The position numbers and the translations under genes were made by a program. The notes under the pieces were generated by a model. That model was not told the DNA's origin. It ran no database searches and saw only the letters and a program-made list of their open reading frames with translations. From Epiperipatus broadwayi (Eukaryota; Onychophora; Udeonychophora; Euonychophora; Peripatidae), in contig JAQFVV010012672.1 of NCBI GenBank assembly GCA_028023455.1, forward strand, positions 500,001-564,000: a stretch of 64,000 nt of DNA, written 5' to 3'. Below are positions 1 through 12,222 of this stretch, in pieces (position 1 is the stretch's first letter; each line of letters begins with the position of its first letter).

Positions 1-423
1 TGTTTGGCTTTAGCCACTGCTACAATGTTGTATAATATCAATTATTCCTATTATTTTGTTCTGCCTTGAATATATATATATGAGAACGCATAAAACTATA
101 AGAAATATACAATCACTGAAACAAATGTATTATTTCATTTAACATTCTAATACAATTAAATCATTAAATACCCTGTATTTATGAAAGAAGCAGATATTCC
201 ACCTCTAAAATTTTATGTAAATAAGCAAGATAGGATATTTCAGCATAATATATAATTTACCCATTAGTTATATATATATAAGGCTGATTCTCTGTAAAAT
301 TTATTGAATGGAAGGAAAAAAATGGAATTCTGATCACTGAAGCATAAAGATAAAAAAAAAACAACAATCAATATATTCAACATGTTGGATAAGATCATAC
401 TGTATCTAATTTAGCAATGCTTA
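1..423. other. AT-rich non-coding DNA
   Basis: No open frame, RNA gene or repeat structure that I can support. It contains short TA runs only, and leads into a LINE fragment. Confidence 0.6.
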
Positions 424-860
424 TCATTAATAGACTGGGCATGTGAAGAACAAATTTAATAATAGCCTTCCTTAAAAATATTCTATGATGAATTTAAGCA
501 TGGTTTTCATAGGAAAGACAAATTCCATTTATATCTCAAAGTACATTAAAAAAGGGTGCAATATTAATTACATTCATTGGGATGTATGTCTGAGAGTAGA
601 ATATAATGGGGATCTAGTCAAGCAAGGTGGCAAAATTTTACAGAAACATTTGCTGTAGAAGTTAAAAGACAATCTTACAAAGTATCCATCTACAAATAAT
701 CTTTGCGATTATCATATAACATATGTGGATGTATTTTATAGCCATCACAAAACTTATCTTAATTTTTCTTTTTTTGCTTTATTTCTCTCTCTCTGTGGAT
801 ATTTAGCTCTTATCATTCTATTCTACCACTGCACTAAAATAAGCTAAATTAAAATAACCA
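424..860 (+). pseudogene. 3' fragment of a non-LTR retrotransposon (LINE), decayed
   Basis: Interrupted frames read IFYDEFKHGFHRKDKFH and a downstream Arg/Lys-rich tail. This is the same C-terminal region as the better preserved LINE copies at 15120-17110 and 34100-37340, where it reads FYGELGHGFHRRGRPC. In the family it lies after the reverse transcriptase, near the 3' end of the ORF. Stops and frameshifts are frequent and everything upstream is missing, as expected for a 5'-truncated dead copy. Assignment rests on similarity to the other copies in this window and on general knowledge of such LINE C-termini. The exact clade is not decided. Confidence 0.6.
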
Positions 861-1394
861 TACATGTTTATGACTGAATGTGAATGATAACGTGTGTATG
901 TATATAAAGAAACATACAAATATAAGCAATAAAAAAATCATAAATTTCATGTCATTTTTCATTTGATATCTTATTTTGACATTTTACCTGAAAAAAATTT
1001 TTTTTTATATATGTTAACTGGAGATTCTTTGATTCCTTTTGGAGGCCTTAAAGCAATTCCTAATGTCCATTCCATCCGTTCTTGTTGTTGCAGCTATTAT
1101 TACTATATGATTATTCATATAGTACATGAACATGGATGTGCTGCTTACTAACCTGCATTAGCCAGTGTGGAGAGTTTAACGGCTTTTTACTTCCGAGTTT
1201 AATATCAACAACTACCATGGTCTGTCTTCTTAGTTGCCTGACAGCTCTTAACTGTAATTTAAGTTTTCTGGAAGACAGATTGAATGTGTGTATAAATAAA
1301 CTTTTTTTTCTTTCTTCTAATAGATATTTACAATCATGACAGAACACAAATAAATCATAACCCTTATTCACAGGAAACTGTAAAGTTGCCAACC
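861..1394. other. Unassigned segment upstream of the RTE element
   Basis: From about 1020 to 1390 base composition is less AT-rich than around it, and both strands stay open for a while (+ 1136-1339, - 1111-1392). Neither translation is recognised. It may be 5' untranslated sequence of the RTE element that follows or an unrelated repeat. I would not call a gene here. Confidence 0.35.
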
Positions 1395-1464
1395 AAGGCA
1401 GCAGCTGATGAGTGAGAATCTCATGATTGCGAACTCAGGCTGCCATTTGATGCTGATCTTTTAT

Positions 1465-2133
1465 TTAGCTGCAGATCATTTTCAAGTGAAGGAAGATTGC
1501 AAAAATTGGAAGAACTGTCTCATATTAAATGGAATATTATTGGACTTTGTGAAGATAGAAGAAAAGATGAAGAGACAATTGATTTAAAAGTGGATATATT
1601 CTGTACTGCAAAGAAGCAAACATTGGAAGTACAAGTGGAGTATGATTCATTATAAATAAAAAGTGGAAGAAACATATTATAGAGATTGATAATGTATCTG
1701 ACAGAGTGGCAAGATTAGTTATTCAATTTAATAGCAAATATCATATTCAGATAATTCAGGTTTATGCCCCAACAAGTTCTCGTCGTGATGAAAAAATAAA
1801 AGATTTTTATATGGATGTATAAAAAACTTAACACTTTAAAATTGTCATGTGAAACTTTAATGCTAGAATTGGTAAATAATTAAAAGATGAAAGTGCTATA
1901 GGTAAATTTGATTATGGTGATAGAAATGAGAGAGGATATAGACTAGTGGAGTTTGCAAAAAAAGAGAAACTTTATATTATGAACTCTATTTTTGAGAAAA
2001 ATGATAAATGCAAATGGACATGGACACATTCAAATGAAGATATAACAGAGTTTGATTATATTTTGACTAACAGAAAATATGTATTTCAAGAATGTAAGGT
2101 TCTTAATAAATTCAACACAGGAAGTGATCATTG
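1465..2133 (+). pseudogene. RTE endonuclease domain (APE-like), broken
   Basis: Frame pieces read SSEGRLQKLEELSHIKWNII and GLCEDRRKDEETIDL (about 1474-1585), then DNVSDRVARLVIQF and YAPTSSRRDEKIKDFY, and finally KCKWTWTHSN, EFDYILTN and the terminal GSDH. These match the order of conserved blocks in RTE endonucleases. The GDFN block is degraded to NFNARIG, so a catalytic Asp is lost, while the closing SDH is retained. Frameshifts near 1650, 1820 and 1880 and a stop after GSDH break it. This is the domain often annotated in other genomes as craniofacial development protein 2-like; here it is clearly transposon-derived. Confidence 0.8.
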
Positions 2134-2714
2134 ATTAGTAAGATGTAAAATACAAAAACAATATTCACAGTTGACATTCCCAATCTTCAGAAACATTCCA
2201 ATGAATTTAAATTTGAACTTGCAAATTGTTTTCAAATATTAACAGATTTTGAACATTATTCAAATTTGAATGAATTCAATAGGAGGATAACTGATACACT
2301 TTTTAAAACTACAACAAACATAGCTGGTGCAAAAAAGCAACAATTGACCAGTAAAATTTCATCTGAGACAAGATAATTTATGAAAAAAAGAAGGAATATG
2401 AAAATATTTTAAAAAGATGTATTAAGAAGGATTGAATATCTCGAATTTTGTAAAGTGGTATGAAAGAATTGATAATGATATAAGAAAGTATAATTGTGAA
2501 CAAGCAAGGAAATTTACAGAAGAGAATAAAACTCTCAAGAGTGTAAAACAACATTTTGGAATTGGTAGGAAACATTTCTGTAATAAGAAATAAAAGGTGA
2601 AACTATTACTAAAAAGAGAAATGACATCATGAAATCTGTAGAAAAGTTCTATCAAGAATTATAGTATAGCAATAAAGAACAAGGAAAAGTACTTCGTACA
2701 ACTACTATATCTTC

Positions 2715-3640
2715 TGAATTGATTTTAAATGAAAAAGTGAGACATTCAATTAAATTTATGAAGAAGGGAAAAACTCTGGTAATGATGGAATTATAATCAA
2801 TATCTTAAAAAAAGCAGTTGAAGAAATAGAATTTTTTTTGGCAAAGTTATATACCAAATATATAAATGATAAAGGAATACCAAATGATTGGAAGAATGCA
2901 GTATTAATATTAAAATTTAAAAAAGATGATAAAGAAGATATTAGAAATTACAGACCTATCAGCCTTTTATCAGTTTTATACAAAATTTTTACCAAGATAA
3001 TTACAACTCGTCTTTAGCCAACTTTGGATTTTAATCAACAAAAAGAACAAGCTGGATTTAAAACTGGTTTTAGTACAGTGGATCACATCCAAATATTGAG
3101 AGAAGTTATAGAAAGGACCAATGAATATGAATTGCCATTATGCTTTGGATTTGTAGATTATGAAAAGGCATTTGATTCTATAAGCATTTCTTCAATGATT
3201 AAAGCATTAGATCATCAAGATATAGACCCAGGATATTGTCATATTCTGAAGAATATTTATAAAAATGCAACAGCAAAAATTAGATTACATAATGATACTA
3301 GGAAGGTTAACATTGAGAAGGGTGTAAGACAAGGTGACTCCATATCTCCAAAACTTTTTACAGCAATTTCACAAGAAGTATTTTGTGGATTAAAATGGGA
3401 AACTAAGGGAATAAAAGTAAATGGTGATTATTTAAGTCATCTAGATTTTGTAGATGATGTAGTTTTTGCAAATAATGTTTTAGAACTTCAAGAATCAGAT
3501 GAATGTAAAAAAGTAGGATTAAAAGCAAATATTAAAAAAACTAAAGTAATGTTCAATGCATTTTCTCAAAAGATGGAAATAAAGATTGATAATCATGAGT
3601 TAGAAGAAGTTAACAACTATTACTACAGATGAAAACATAA
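2715..3640 (+). pseudogene. RTE reverse transcriptase domain, partly open
   Basis: The longest open piece is 3024-3632 (about 200 residues). It shows QAGFKTGFSTVDHI, FVDYEKAFDSI (motif A), EKGVRQGDSISPKLF (motif B), and LDFVDDVVFAN (motif C, FVDD in place of FADD or YADD). Upstream, NYRPISLLSVLYKIF at about 2950-2995 is the usual block before the fingers domain. The catalytic aspartates are all kept in this stretch, but the frame is broken on both sides by stops near 3016 and 3632. It is therefore a remnant of a young-to-middle-aged insertion, not a functional enzyme. Confidence 0.85.
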
Positions 3641-4118
3641 TGGATGAAATTAATCATCAAGAAATAACTTAATATTAAAAGGAAACATGCCTATGTGTTT
3701 GAAAAGAAAGGTTTTTAATAAATGTGTTTTACCAATTCTTATTTATGGATCTGAGACTTAGACACTTAACAAAAGAGCAATACAAAGACTTCAGACCACT
3801 CAAATGAAATATGGAGACATGCATGTTAAGAATAACAAGAGGAGATTAAAAATGAAATACATGGGTGAAAGAACAAACAGGTATCATTGACATCATTGAA
3901 AGATAATAGATGGACAGTTCAAATCTTAAATTGGATTCCAAGAGATTGTAAAAGACCTAAAAAAAAAAAGGCCACATGTGAAATGGGTGGATGAAATAAC
4001 GAAGTGTGCTGGAGTGATGTGGAGAACAGAGGCTTAGATTGGAGAAGATGGACTAAACTTGGGGAGACCTTCATCCTGTAGTGGATCAATAATAGTTGAA
4101 AATGATGACGATGATTTG

Positions 4119-5484
4119 TTATAATTACAAAGCTAAGTTTAGCAGTATATATATGATTAAGAATTGTGAAGATAAATAATTTGACTTTGCATGTTTTTGT
4201 ACACTATGAAACTACTTATGACAACAGCAATAATAAAATCGAATAAATATATTTTTTTTTTAAATTTTAAATTCATTAAATAAATGTTAATTTTAGAAAA
4301 TACAATGAGATACATTTTTTAATCTGCTGATTATTATTGCAATCAATAAGTTAATAAGGCTGAGAGTTAAAAATAATTCCAGAAATAAAGCAGATATTTA
4401 TAATGTTAGTCATAAAAAGTTAAAATGACTAAGCAAGAAAAAAAACAAACACTTTAACCTAATATAAATATTGCAGTTGAAATATCATAATATTTTATAT
4501 ATGTTTAAAAATTAAATTACAAATTTAAAATAACAATGAGGAAAATTTTATATAAAATGAAATAGAATTGAAAACAAAAAGTACTTATAGAAAAATGAAT
4601 GTATTTTCAAAATTAAAAGAAGTATGTCTACTATGTATATACATTAGTTACCCTATATTTAGAGTTATTTATTTCCAAAGATTTCCACATATAATAATAG
4701 ATATTAATGAACTCTATATAATATACATGCTTAACATACATATAACTGTGATATATTTTAATTTAAAAACATATATGGAGCTGTTAGCAAAAAAAGAAAA
4801 GAAAGTAGCTATGAAAAACACAATATAATAATAAATCTATATGGAGAGAAAGTTGAGAGAGCAACAACATGAATGTTTAAGTGTACTTGATGAAAAAATG
4901 GTTGACTATTAATATAGATGGGGTGTATAAAATTTATGAATTTCTAATTAAAAATTTTTTTTATTTAATACTACAGGTTACTTAAAGCTACCATGGATAT
5001 GAAGGAATTATTATAAACTATAATATTATCAACTACTAACTTTGGAAATGAACACATTAATGAATTACCAAGGTTATTTTAATTACATAAAGAAATTGCA
5101 ATTAAAATATAAAACAATAATCAAAAAATCAATAGTGGAATTCATAGATAATTTTGGATTACAATATTGTATAAAGCATATGATTCAATCTACCAATGAT
5201 ACATGTTTATACTTCTTTTTTTGTACTGATCACATCATCATTTCACCAGTAATATTTGTTTTTCCTATATACTAGTATCTATTATAAGTTACTGTTACAC
5301 AGAATTTGCTTTCTTATTCCTCCTGGCTTTCAAAACTAATGTACTGCACAATTTTATTTATGCTTTTTCTTTGAAACTGTTTTATTATGAGATTCTTTAC
5401 TTAAAGGTCTTTTCTTCTTTGTAATTTTCAAAGCTCTGCATGTCTTAGAATAGTAGTTCTCAATCTTTTTTTTTTTTTCATATA
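4119..5484. other. AT-rich non-coding DNA
   Basis: Several 60-90 codon open frames occur (for example 4568-4828 and 5042-5275), but their composition is Lys/Ile/Tyr/Phe-rich, as random AT-rich DNA gives, with no recognisable domain. No structure seen. Confidence 0.55.
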
Positions 5485-6456
5485 CACCTGGGTCTCGTTT
5501 TACACGATAGATAGGTTCCTCAGAAAACACGCGCAAATGAAATCGCGCAAAAATAGACGTAACTTACAATGAAAAAGGGGGGATGCGGTCTGTGATTTTT
5601 CAAAATTCGCGTAAAAGCAAAGTACCAACGTAAAATTACTTTAAAATTCGCGCAAAAAAAAAAAATTAGGAAATAAAATATGACTAATAAAAAATTTCAA
5701 ATTTGAAAAAAATTGATACAAGACAAACTTTTTTTAACTATAATATTTAATTTTATTCAAAATAATATATTTTTATGCATAATTTACAGTAATTGACATT
5801 TTTTATACACGTTTTAATTATTATTGTTATTAGCAGAAAAAACACGTTCGTTTGTAAACTGATAAAAAAATCAAATTTTTCACAAGAGGAAATACAACTA
5901 ACGCCAACTTCACACTCATGTTGTATCAATGGTTTTCTGGTGACAACGTAATTAATAATTAATCTTTGAGATGATGATTTTATTAATTGTTTATGAAGCT
6001 CGCAATATCCAGACATATAACCATTTAGCTCTCGTTGGAATTTAAGAGCATGTTAATGATTAGTGTCATTAATAAGAAAATAATAATTGATTACGTTCTT
6101 TTTTAAAAAGCAAAAACAGAATGTGATTTAAAATGCAAAATTAACATGCACAATGTTTGAACAAATTTACATTATAATCTTGTAAAATTTAATGTGGGTA
6201 TACATAAAATGTGGAAATCATGATTTTAATTTCATTATTGCATAAAATCTTACTATTATAAAGCACTGAAAATATTGAAATTACTAAGATGAAAATCGAA
6301 TTCCAATAATGTGCTATTACATTCAATATAACGGAAGTGCGCGAAATTTATTATTTAAAGTAATAGCGCATTATCGGAGGTCGACTTCTGGTGAAACCAT
6401 GAATCGTGTAACTTCAAAATCGTGTTAAATAAGTCCGCGTAAAAAGAGACCCGGGT
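5485..6456 (-). mobile_element. Non-autonomous Tigger/pogo-type element, about 970 bp
   Basis: Left end CACCTGGGTCTCGTTTTACA and the inverted right end (…AAAAAGAGACCCGGG, 6441-6455) form imperfect terminal inverted repeats, each preceded outward by TA, the target of the Tc1/mariner/pogo group. Between them, about 5840-6080 on the minus strand retains the 3' part of a transposase reading frame, followed by a GC-richer 3' segment with repeated CGCG motifs. A second relative with the same right end lies at 58035-58606. I infer an internally deleted derivative of a Tigger-like element that kept its ends and the gene's tail. Confidence 0.7.
5840..6080 (-). pseudogene. C-terminal remnant of a Tigger-like transposase
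   Basis: The minus strand reads DTN, HALKFQRELNGYMSGY, KQLIKSSSQRLI and NYVVTRKPLIQHE. The same peptides, with differences, occur at 58035-58440 (QALKFQ, KQLVKSSSQSLI, DYIVARK). Tigger/pogo proteins end in a helical segment then a short basic tail of this type. The N-terminal DNA-binding and DDE parts are deleted. The fit to Tigger is supported by the terminal repeats and the TA flanks rather than by catalytic residues. Confidence 0.55.
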
Positions 6457-6899
6457 ATAGTCCCTTTTGGTACCTTTAATTTTTTTTTTGGCCCTGTACC
6501 ACAAAAGAACAATTATAACTTTAGTTATTTTTATTATTCCCGAATTTACAATAATTATTTTATTATATCTTCTAAACAAACATACATAGTATAAATTTTA
6601 CAAAGTAATTTTTATTCACAATATGTTACAAAATATTTTATTTAAATACAATATTAAAATCATTATGTAATTTTAGAGCCTTCAATCTTAGATCCAAGTA
6701 ATGTTAACATTTATCTGAGGTCATCTCTGTTCACAATATCCAAATGATTTCTCTGTTTGGTTAAAATTAGAAGAATTATATTAAAACAATATTCAACAAA
6801 TATGATAGTGAAAATGATACAATAAATAATTGAGCTTATTCATAAAGTTCCATTGGATATTGGACTGCAATTTTAGAATTAGCCTAAAAACAATCCTAG

Positions 6900-8170
6900 T
6901 TATTTTTAAGTATTACCTGAGCTGAACTATCATTTTGTAGCTCGATGATATCTTCTGGAATGTAATATCTGTATTAGATGCATCCATTCCAAATGGATCT
7001 AGTATCTAATCTGGAATATTCAATTCTAAAATGTTGCAAAATTGATCTTCCATCTTAATGTATAATTTTTTAAGATATTCTACATATATAATTACATTAT
7101 CATCTGTTATTCTTGCTTTTTCAGATAAAAGTGACAGAAATTGGAAAAATTCACAATTTGCAATGTTCTGCTAAAAATTCTTGAGTTTACCCAAAACAGT
7201 TTGAATGTTTACTTTTGTTGATAAGAGATTACTGTTTCTTCCCGATGGTTGATTTCTTGAAATTATTTGATAAGTACAGTACATCATTTTTGAAGTTGAC
7301 AATTTGACTAAGAATGTTCTCTTTAATAAATGAAGTCATACTATCTCAAAGAATAAGAAACAATTGCCTTTAATAATTATCTCACTTTTATATGTAGAAA
7401 TAAATGTTTAAAATCTTCATCATTATCTTCACAAAATTTTAGAAGTAAACAGACTTGAAGAGCATTTGATTTAATTTTACTAAAAGATATATGACAATGG
7501 ACAGGGAATCATGCAATCTGCTCTTATTTTTTTTTGCAATCAAATGATCTCTGTGAATGCAGAAAATTGTAGGTAATGCGTTTTTTAAATATACAATGAA
7601 TCATTTCTATTTTTCTGTTAGGGCACTAACATCATTTATAGCACTGGCAATTAATTACATTTTTTAATGAAATATTTTTCTTTGAAATAATTTCTTGAAA
7701 AATAAATTCTCCTGTGTCTATTGTAAATAAATAAACAGAAAGCATTTCTTCGATGAGCTGATTATCTTCCATAAACCTGACATACCCAAGAGAAGTGCCT
7801 CAATGTACATCAAATTTAATTTGTCTATTCGTAAAGCAAACTTCTTTATTTTCAACTCAATAACTGATTGCTTTTTGACATTAGTTGCCATTTTGCCAAT
7901 GCATCTTGATACTGAAAGAAACACATTGAGTTATTTCATATGCATTTAGATCCATGAAAAAAAAAGAAAGCACGTGGCTTATTGCTCGAAAGTTCATAAG
8001 GAGTTCAAGTGCAGGGTATTTAGATCCATAATTGTTAACAATGCAACAGAAATTGACGAAATAATCAATGTCTTTCCAATGATGGGTGATTTCTCTGCTT
8101 TAGCAATTAATTGTGATATCTCATATGATGTCAATAAATTTTTATTCATTTAGCGAATTTTTCAATAAAC
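6900..8170 (-). pseudogene. hAT-superfamily transposase remnant, ZBED5/SCAND3-like
   Basis: Reading the minus strand from about 8130 down: SYEISQLIAKAEKSPIIGK, SRCIGKMATNVKKQSVIELK (about 7907-7850) followed by KKFALRIDKLNLMYIEALLL, then FIVYLKNALPTIFCIHRDHL (about 7590-7535), and near the end KMEDQFCNILELNIPD and ILDPFGMDASNTD (about 7055-6985). These blocks follow the order seen in ZBED5/FAM200/SCAND3-type hAT transposases: pre-catalytic region, RNase H-like core with the CxxH-like insert, and the C-terminal dimerisation part. Many stops and frameshifts are present and the zinc-finger BED start was not seen. Terminal repeats were not identified. In hosts such genes are occasionally domesticated, but this copy cannot be expressed as one protein. 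Confidence 0.75.
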
Positions 8171-9183
8171 AATTGCTTTATCATTGAAAACTTTTGAAAA
8201 TCATCATAATGTTTTTGAAATAATCCAGTGGTTTATCTTTTTATCAAAGTGTTTTACTATCAAGTGGATGGATTTCAAAGCTTTGATGGTCACATGCTAT
8301 CATTTGTCAATATAGTTTTACATATTAAACATAATGGAATGCAAAGATTTTGTATTGATGGAAAAAAACCCACAAGTATCATTCATGGAATACTAATATA
8401 ATCAAAACTTAAAAAACTGATTATGATTACAAACATGGAATTTTTGAATCCTAAAAAATTTTAATAGTAAATTTTGTAATAAGAAAGAAAAATATAATAC
8501 TTCTGTAAATAAAAATAAAATAGCAAACATGTTAGTCCACAACACAATGTATATTTAATATTAAATGTATTAAAATTTTAATCTTAACTTTAACTTTAAA
8601 AGTCATTGTGTAATTGGCAGACTTTAAAAATAAAATTAAATACTATTGTCTAAAATGGAAGCAGAAATAACCAGCATTATTATTTTTTTTTTAATATTTA
8701 TCATTTATTTTTAAAAAATTTCCACAAACAACATTTCTTTTAAAGGGAAGAAAGATTTGTACCCAAATTAAAATGAGATGAAATTCAAACATTCATTATA
8801 TTAAATAAACTGGCATTGTATAGAATGCCTAGAAATTTCATACAATGCCAAAAGTGAGACATCCAAGTAAGAATCATTTAGATAGGCATTTTATAAAAAG
8901 GTCAAAAAAAAAAAATCTACAAAATAGAAAATACTCCCAGAATAACATTAGACATCGCAAAGACCAAATATAACATTAAGTTACACACATTTAACACACA
9001 ATTAGCAATTTTGATTAGTGAAGAAATTCCTTATCTTCTTGAAGGTTTATACAATTTGTAAATTCTTCATTCTTGGCACTTGTCTTCAAAAATAATTATA
9101 AAAAGGTCATTATTTATTTCATGTCTTGTTTGTTATATAAAATTCAGCATTTCACTACCTCCTCCTCCTCATCATCATCATCA

Positions 9184-9216
<33 letters not shown>

Positions 9217-9648
9217 GTCAAAGGGCTTGTCAGTAAAAAATAATAATCAAACCATACTTGAAATTAAAAAAGTGCAACAACATCATAACCGCAGAAATTC
9301 AACATATAGATAAATGCTTATTATTTAATAAAAAAACCATTTTTTATAGTTTCTTTTGTTCTATTATTTTACAATATAGATTAAATATGAAAATCTCATA
9401 TCTTATAGTTTTTATATTTTTCCAAGGATCTTTCCAATAAAAGCCTTTTAATACTTTGCCAAAAAACTGTTAATCATTCTTTATAATGCTTAAGTATTCT
9501 ATACAATGTCTAGAAAGGTATGTAAAAAATTAAAATGAAATTTCTTACTTTGCCAATAACATATGTATAAAAAAACAAATGTAAAATATTTGTAGTTAAT
9601 AATCTTATTTACAGATTGTATATGAATAAATTTGCAAAAATTCAAACA
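8171..9648. other. AT-rich non-coding DNA
   Basis: No gene seen. A weak inverted similarity exists between the GCATTGTATAGAATGCCTAG segment near 8813-8832 and its reverse complement near 9495-9515 (TTCTATACAATGTCTAG). It may be the remains of a terminal-repeat element, but the arms are too diverged to delimit. Confidence 0.4.
9158..9214 (+). repeat. Compound microsatellite (CCT)n(CAT)n(ATT)n
   Basis: Three trinucleotide runs follow each other without interruption: about four CCT, six to seven CAT, then about thirteen ATT units. Such ATT/CAT tracts are typical tails of RTE-type LINE insertions, but no LINE coding sequence was recognised next to it. Confidence 0.9.
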
Positions 9649-9720
9649 ATATACACCTTTATTCTACTTAGTGAAGGCAAGTGGTTCCTCAAAACGCTTC
9701 ATTAAGTAAAAATATTGTAC
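9649..9720 (+). repeat. Possible Tigger-type terminal repeat
   Basis: The stretch TTCTACTTAGTGAAGGCAAG and the following GTGGTTCCTC…CGCTTCATTAAGT resemble the ends of Tigger elements, which commonly carry CTTA/GTGAA and CGCTTCATTAAG-like words. It sits downstream of the minus-strand Tigger transposase remnant at 10250-11071, as the 3' terminal repeat would. The matching opposite end was not found, so this is an inference. Confidence 0.35.
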
Positions 9721-10249
9721 AAAGAGTAAGCATTTATAATTACTCCAAGATAAAAAATTACACTATAAATTGTGAATTTTTTGTGTTAAAAAAAATAACT
9801 TACCTAGTATATATAAAAATTTAAAAAACCCTTAATATACGTTATATGCTTATGTAAACAGTGTTATGTGTATGATGCAGGTATTCACTTAAAATATGTA
9901 TGTTTTAAATTGTGCTTTATGCAAAAAAATGAAGCTTAGTATTATTAAAAAAGAATTATAAGGCTTAGCGCTTTCGGTGAACTTAGGTCTCCATATTTAT
10001 AGCCTATATTGGGAGTGTCAGCTTACACTGAGATTTTAAGCTTGGTAGTAATTTATGCAAAATTTATTCAAAGTTTTCTTTCATATAGACCATTTTCTGA
10101 AGATTGCAAAGCACAATTCTTTTCGGTTTATTGCATAGTTGTCATTTGCAATAAAGCACACCTTTATTTTTCATTTCGTATCATTACGCTCAGTGCATGC
10201 AACTTAAATCCATGTAGCAAAAAAAAAAACCCTACTTAGTTTAAAAGTT

Positions 10250-11071
10250 TTACTTCTTGTGATCATTCACCAATCATCATTATCCAGTTTTCTGAGTCAT
10301 CAATCAGTTGCACATTCTAAGATCCATTGTTGTCTTCTAATTCCTTTAAATGCACCTGAATTCTCAGAGTAGATAAGAAGTGGCGTCAGTTTTATATTTC
10401 CTCCAAACTATAACCTAAGACAATCCTTGAATGACTGGTAATCTGAGGCTTTTCTTTCTTCTGAAATGAATATGTGTGAAGGCATTCACTTCTAACAAAG
10501 GCCAATTTCATCAACATTGAAGACTTGCTTCATGGTATAACCTTTTTCTTGTATAATATTCAATTTGAGGCTACAATAGTATCTGCTGAGGCTATTTCTC
10601 CAGTAATTTTTATACTGTGTAGATATCTGCGCTTCTGAAATCTATCGAACTATTCATGATTTCCTTTAAAATCTAAATCTCTTACAATTTTGTCTACTTC
10701 ATCAAGTGCTTTTTGCTGAAGATCTTAAAAGAGTTTTATTGCTTTCCACTAATTTAATAAAAATAATAATGGTACTCCTTGCTGATTACATTAATCAATC
10801 TATTGTAGCAGAAATTTTATCAGTTTTTTAAATAAAGGATGCCGTGATTTCATGATTTTGGAAAGTTTAGAAATACCTATGATGGTTTGAGCACTTTGTT
10901 TTATTTTGACTTTTTTTTCAAAATGGTGATGACAGTAGACACAGATAAACACAGAGATTAACATATGTCACAATATTTTTTTCCTTTTCCAGTTGACATA
11001 AAATATCCATTTTGGTTTTCAAGCTCAAAGAAGTTCTTGATTTTTTTCATGGTCATATTAGTTGCTGCCAT
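10250..11071 (-). pseudogene. Tigger (pogo) transposase, decayed
   Basis: From a possible ATG at 11071 the minus strand gives a poor N-terminus, then blocks in Tigger order: QQGVPLLFLLN (about 10785-10753), LQQKALDEVDKIVRDLDFKG (about 10725-10665), then FDRFQKRRYLHSIKITGEIA and SADTIVAS (about 10650-10570), FNVDEIGL (about 10532-10509, the first catalytic Asp of the DDE_1 domain), and MPSHIFISEE just after. Tigger proteins carry two DNA-binding helix-turn-helix units followed by the DDE domain; the second half of the catalytic domain is not recognisable. Several frameshifts and stops are present. Unrelated in detail to the Tigger at 53536-56751. Confidence 0.7.
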
Positions 11072-12100
11072 AACTTTTGCACAGAATTTCTAAAAAAAAA
11101 AAAGAGGTTTAATATCACTAGAAAAAAATGCATGTTTTCATTATGCAAAAAGTACAGCAAAATGAACTGAGAAAGTGAAACTAAACTATCATTTAACAAT
11201 TTTTTGTTTTCTTCCACATAACAGTTTCTCATTATGCTGGGGGATAAAAAATCCACACCAAACCTTTTTTTTTAAAAATTTATACTACAATCTTAGAATA
11301 TATTAATTATGTGAAATTATTAAAAAAAATTTAAAAAAATTAATAATAGCTCATTTGATTGAGTATAAAGAATTATTTATCATTAGTGTAACAATAACCA
11401 AATAATCATATGATATATTATAAAAACCTAATCACAGTCAACTCGAAAAAAAAAAAAAATCTGATGTATTGAAAAAAAGAGGGGAAAAATCTAATGCATT
11501 CTGAGTTTGCATATTGTAATCAATATTTAAGGCTTTTGTTACAAAATGTACAGTGCTGAACAAATATGACAGCTATGGCAGGTTTGGGGGGGGGGGCATG
11601 ACATGCCATAATTTTATCAAGTGTGGTAGCCATATTTTTGCAATGACTTAACAATTTTTGAATAACACAATACATTTTGATGGCAAAACGAGCTATTTAA
11701 ATAAAAATGAAAGGCATTAATCCTATTTATATTGCATTTTCATGATACACAATTTATTATTAATAGCATAAAAACACCCTAACATTTTTTCCCCCAAAAA
11801 TGTAATTCATATATGATGGATAGCAGTTTCAATTTGATTGAAATTAGCATTCATAAAGATTTTAATCCAAAATCGATTGTCTGAAATTTTATCTAATATG
11901 TATACTGTACATGATTTAAAATTTAATATTGATAGTGCATATGCTCAAAAATTATTTTTAGCTTTATACTGAATGAAATTTATATTGTTTTATATTGCAT
12001 TTTTTTCTTTATACGTGTGATAATGTCACCATCACTTCCATCACCTTTGGATATCTGAAAAGATTTGTGAGATAATTTAAAACGGAGGAAGCAGATAAAG
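11072..12100. other. AT-rich non-coding DNA with an 11-base G run
   Basis: No gene recognised. The only notable feature is an uninterrupted run of 11 G at 11586-11596, unusual in such AT-rich DNA. Confidence 0.5.
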
Positions 12101-12222
12101 TGTTATAAGAAGTTCTATGTTGAATACTTTTTTAGAATTTGATTTAACATTTAAACAATAGTGTTGTAAGAAGTTCTACATTGAATACTTTTTTAGAATT
12201 TGATTTAACATTTAAACAATAT
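12101..12222 (+). repeat. 61-bp tandem duplication at the left edge of copy A
   Basis: Two units (12101-12161 and 12162-12222) are nearly identical; both contain AAGAAGTTCTA and TTTAGAATTTGATTTAACAT. Copy B has only one unit, and its homology starts in this very sequence (28024), so the duplication edge falls at or in this repeat. Confidence 0.85.

Larger units (their letters stand above)
1395..4118 (+). mobile_element. RTE-clade LINE, nearly full-length but inactivated
   Basis: Order of domains is that of RTE elements: an APE-type endonuclease (about 1460-2133), a linker, a reverse transcriptase (about 2715-3640), and a short C-terminal segment with RDCKRPKKK (about 3935-3970) followed by HVKWVDEI (about 3975-4000). 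It ends in a short run of ATG/ACG-type trinucleotides near 4103-4115, as RTE elements usually do. Many stops and frameshifts break the single ORF, so the element is dead. The family makes the enzyme that nicks target DNA and reverse-transcribes its own RNA there. The exact 5' boundary is uncertain and no target-site duplication was identified. Confidence 0.85.

Noticed and set aside
1111-1392. 93-codon minus-strand frame with an Arg-rich middle
   Set aside because: No recognisable domain, overlaps an open frame on the other strand, and lies beside an RTE element; not enough for a gene.
9158-9214. Pro-His-Tyr-rich peptide as a coding repeat
   Set aside because: It is a trinucleotide microsatellite.
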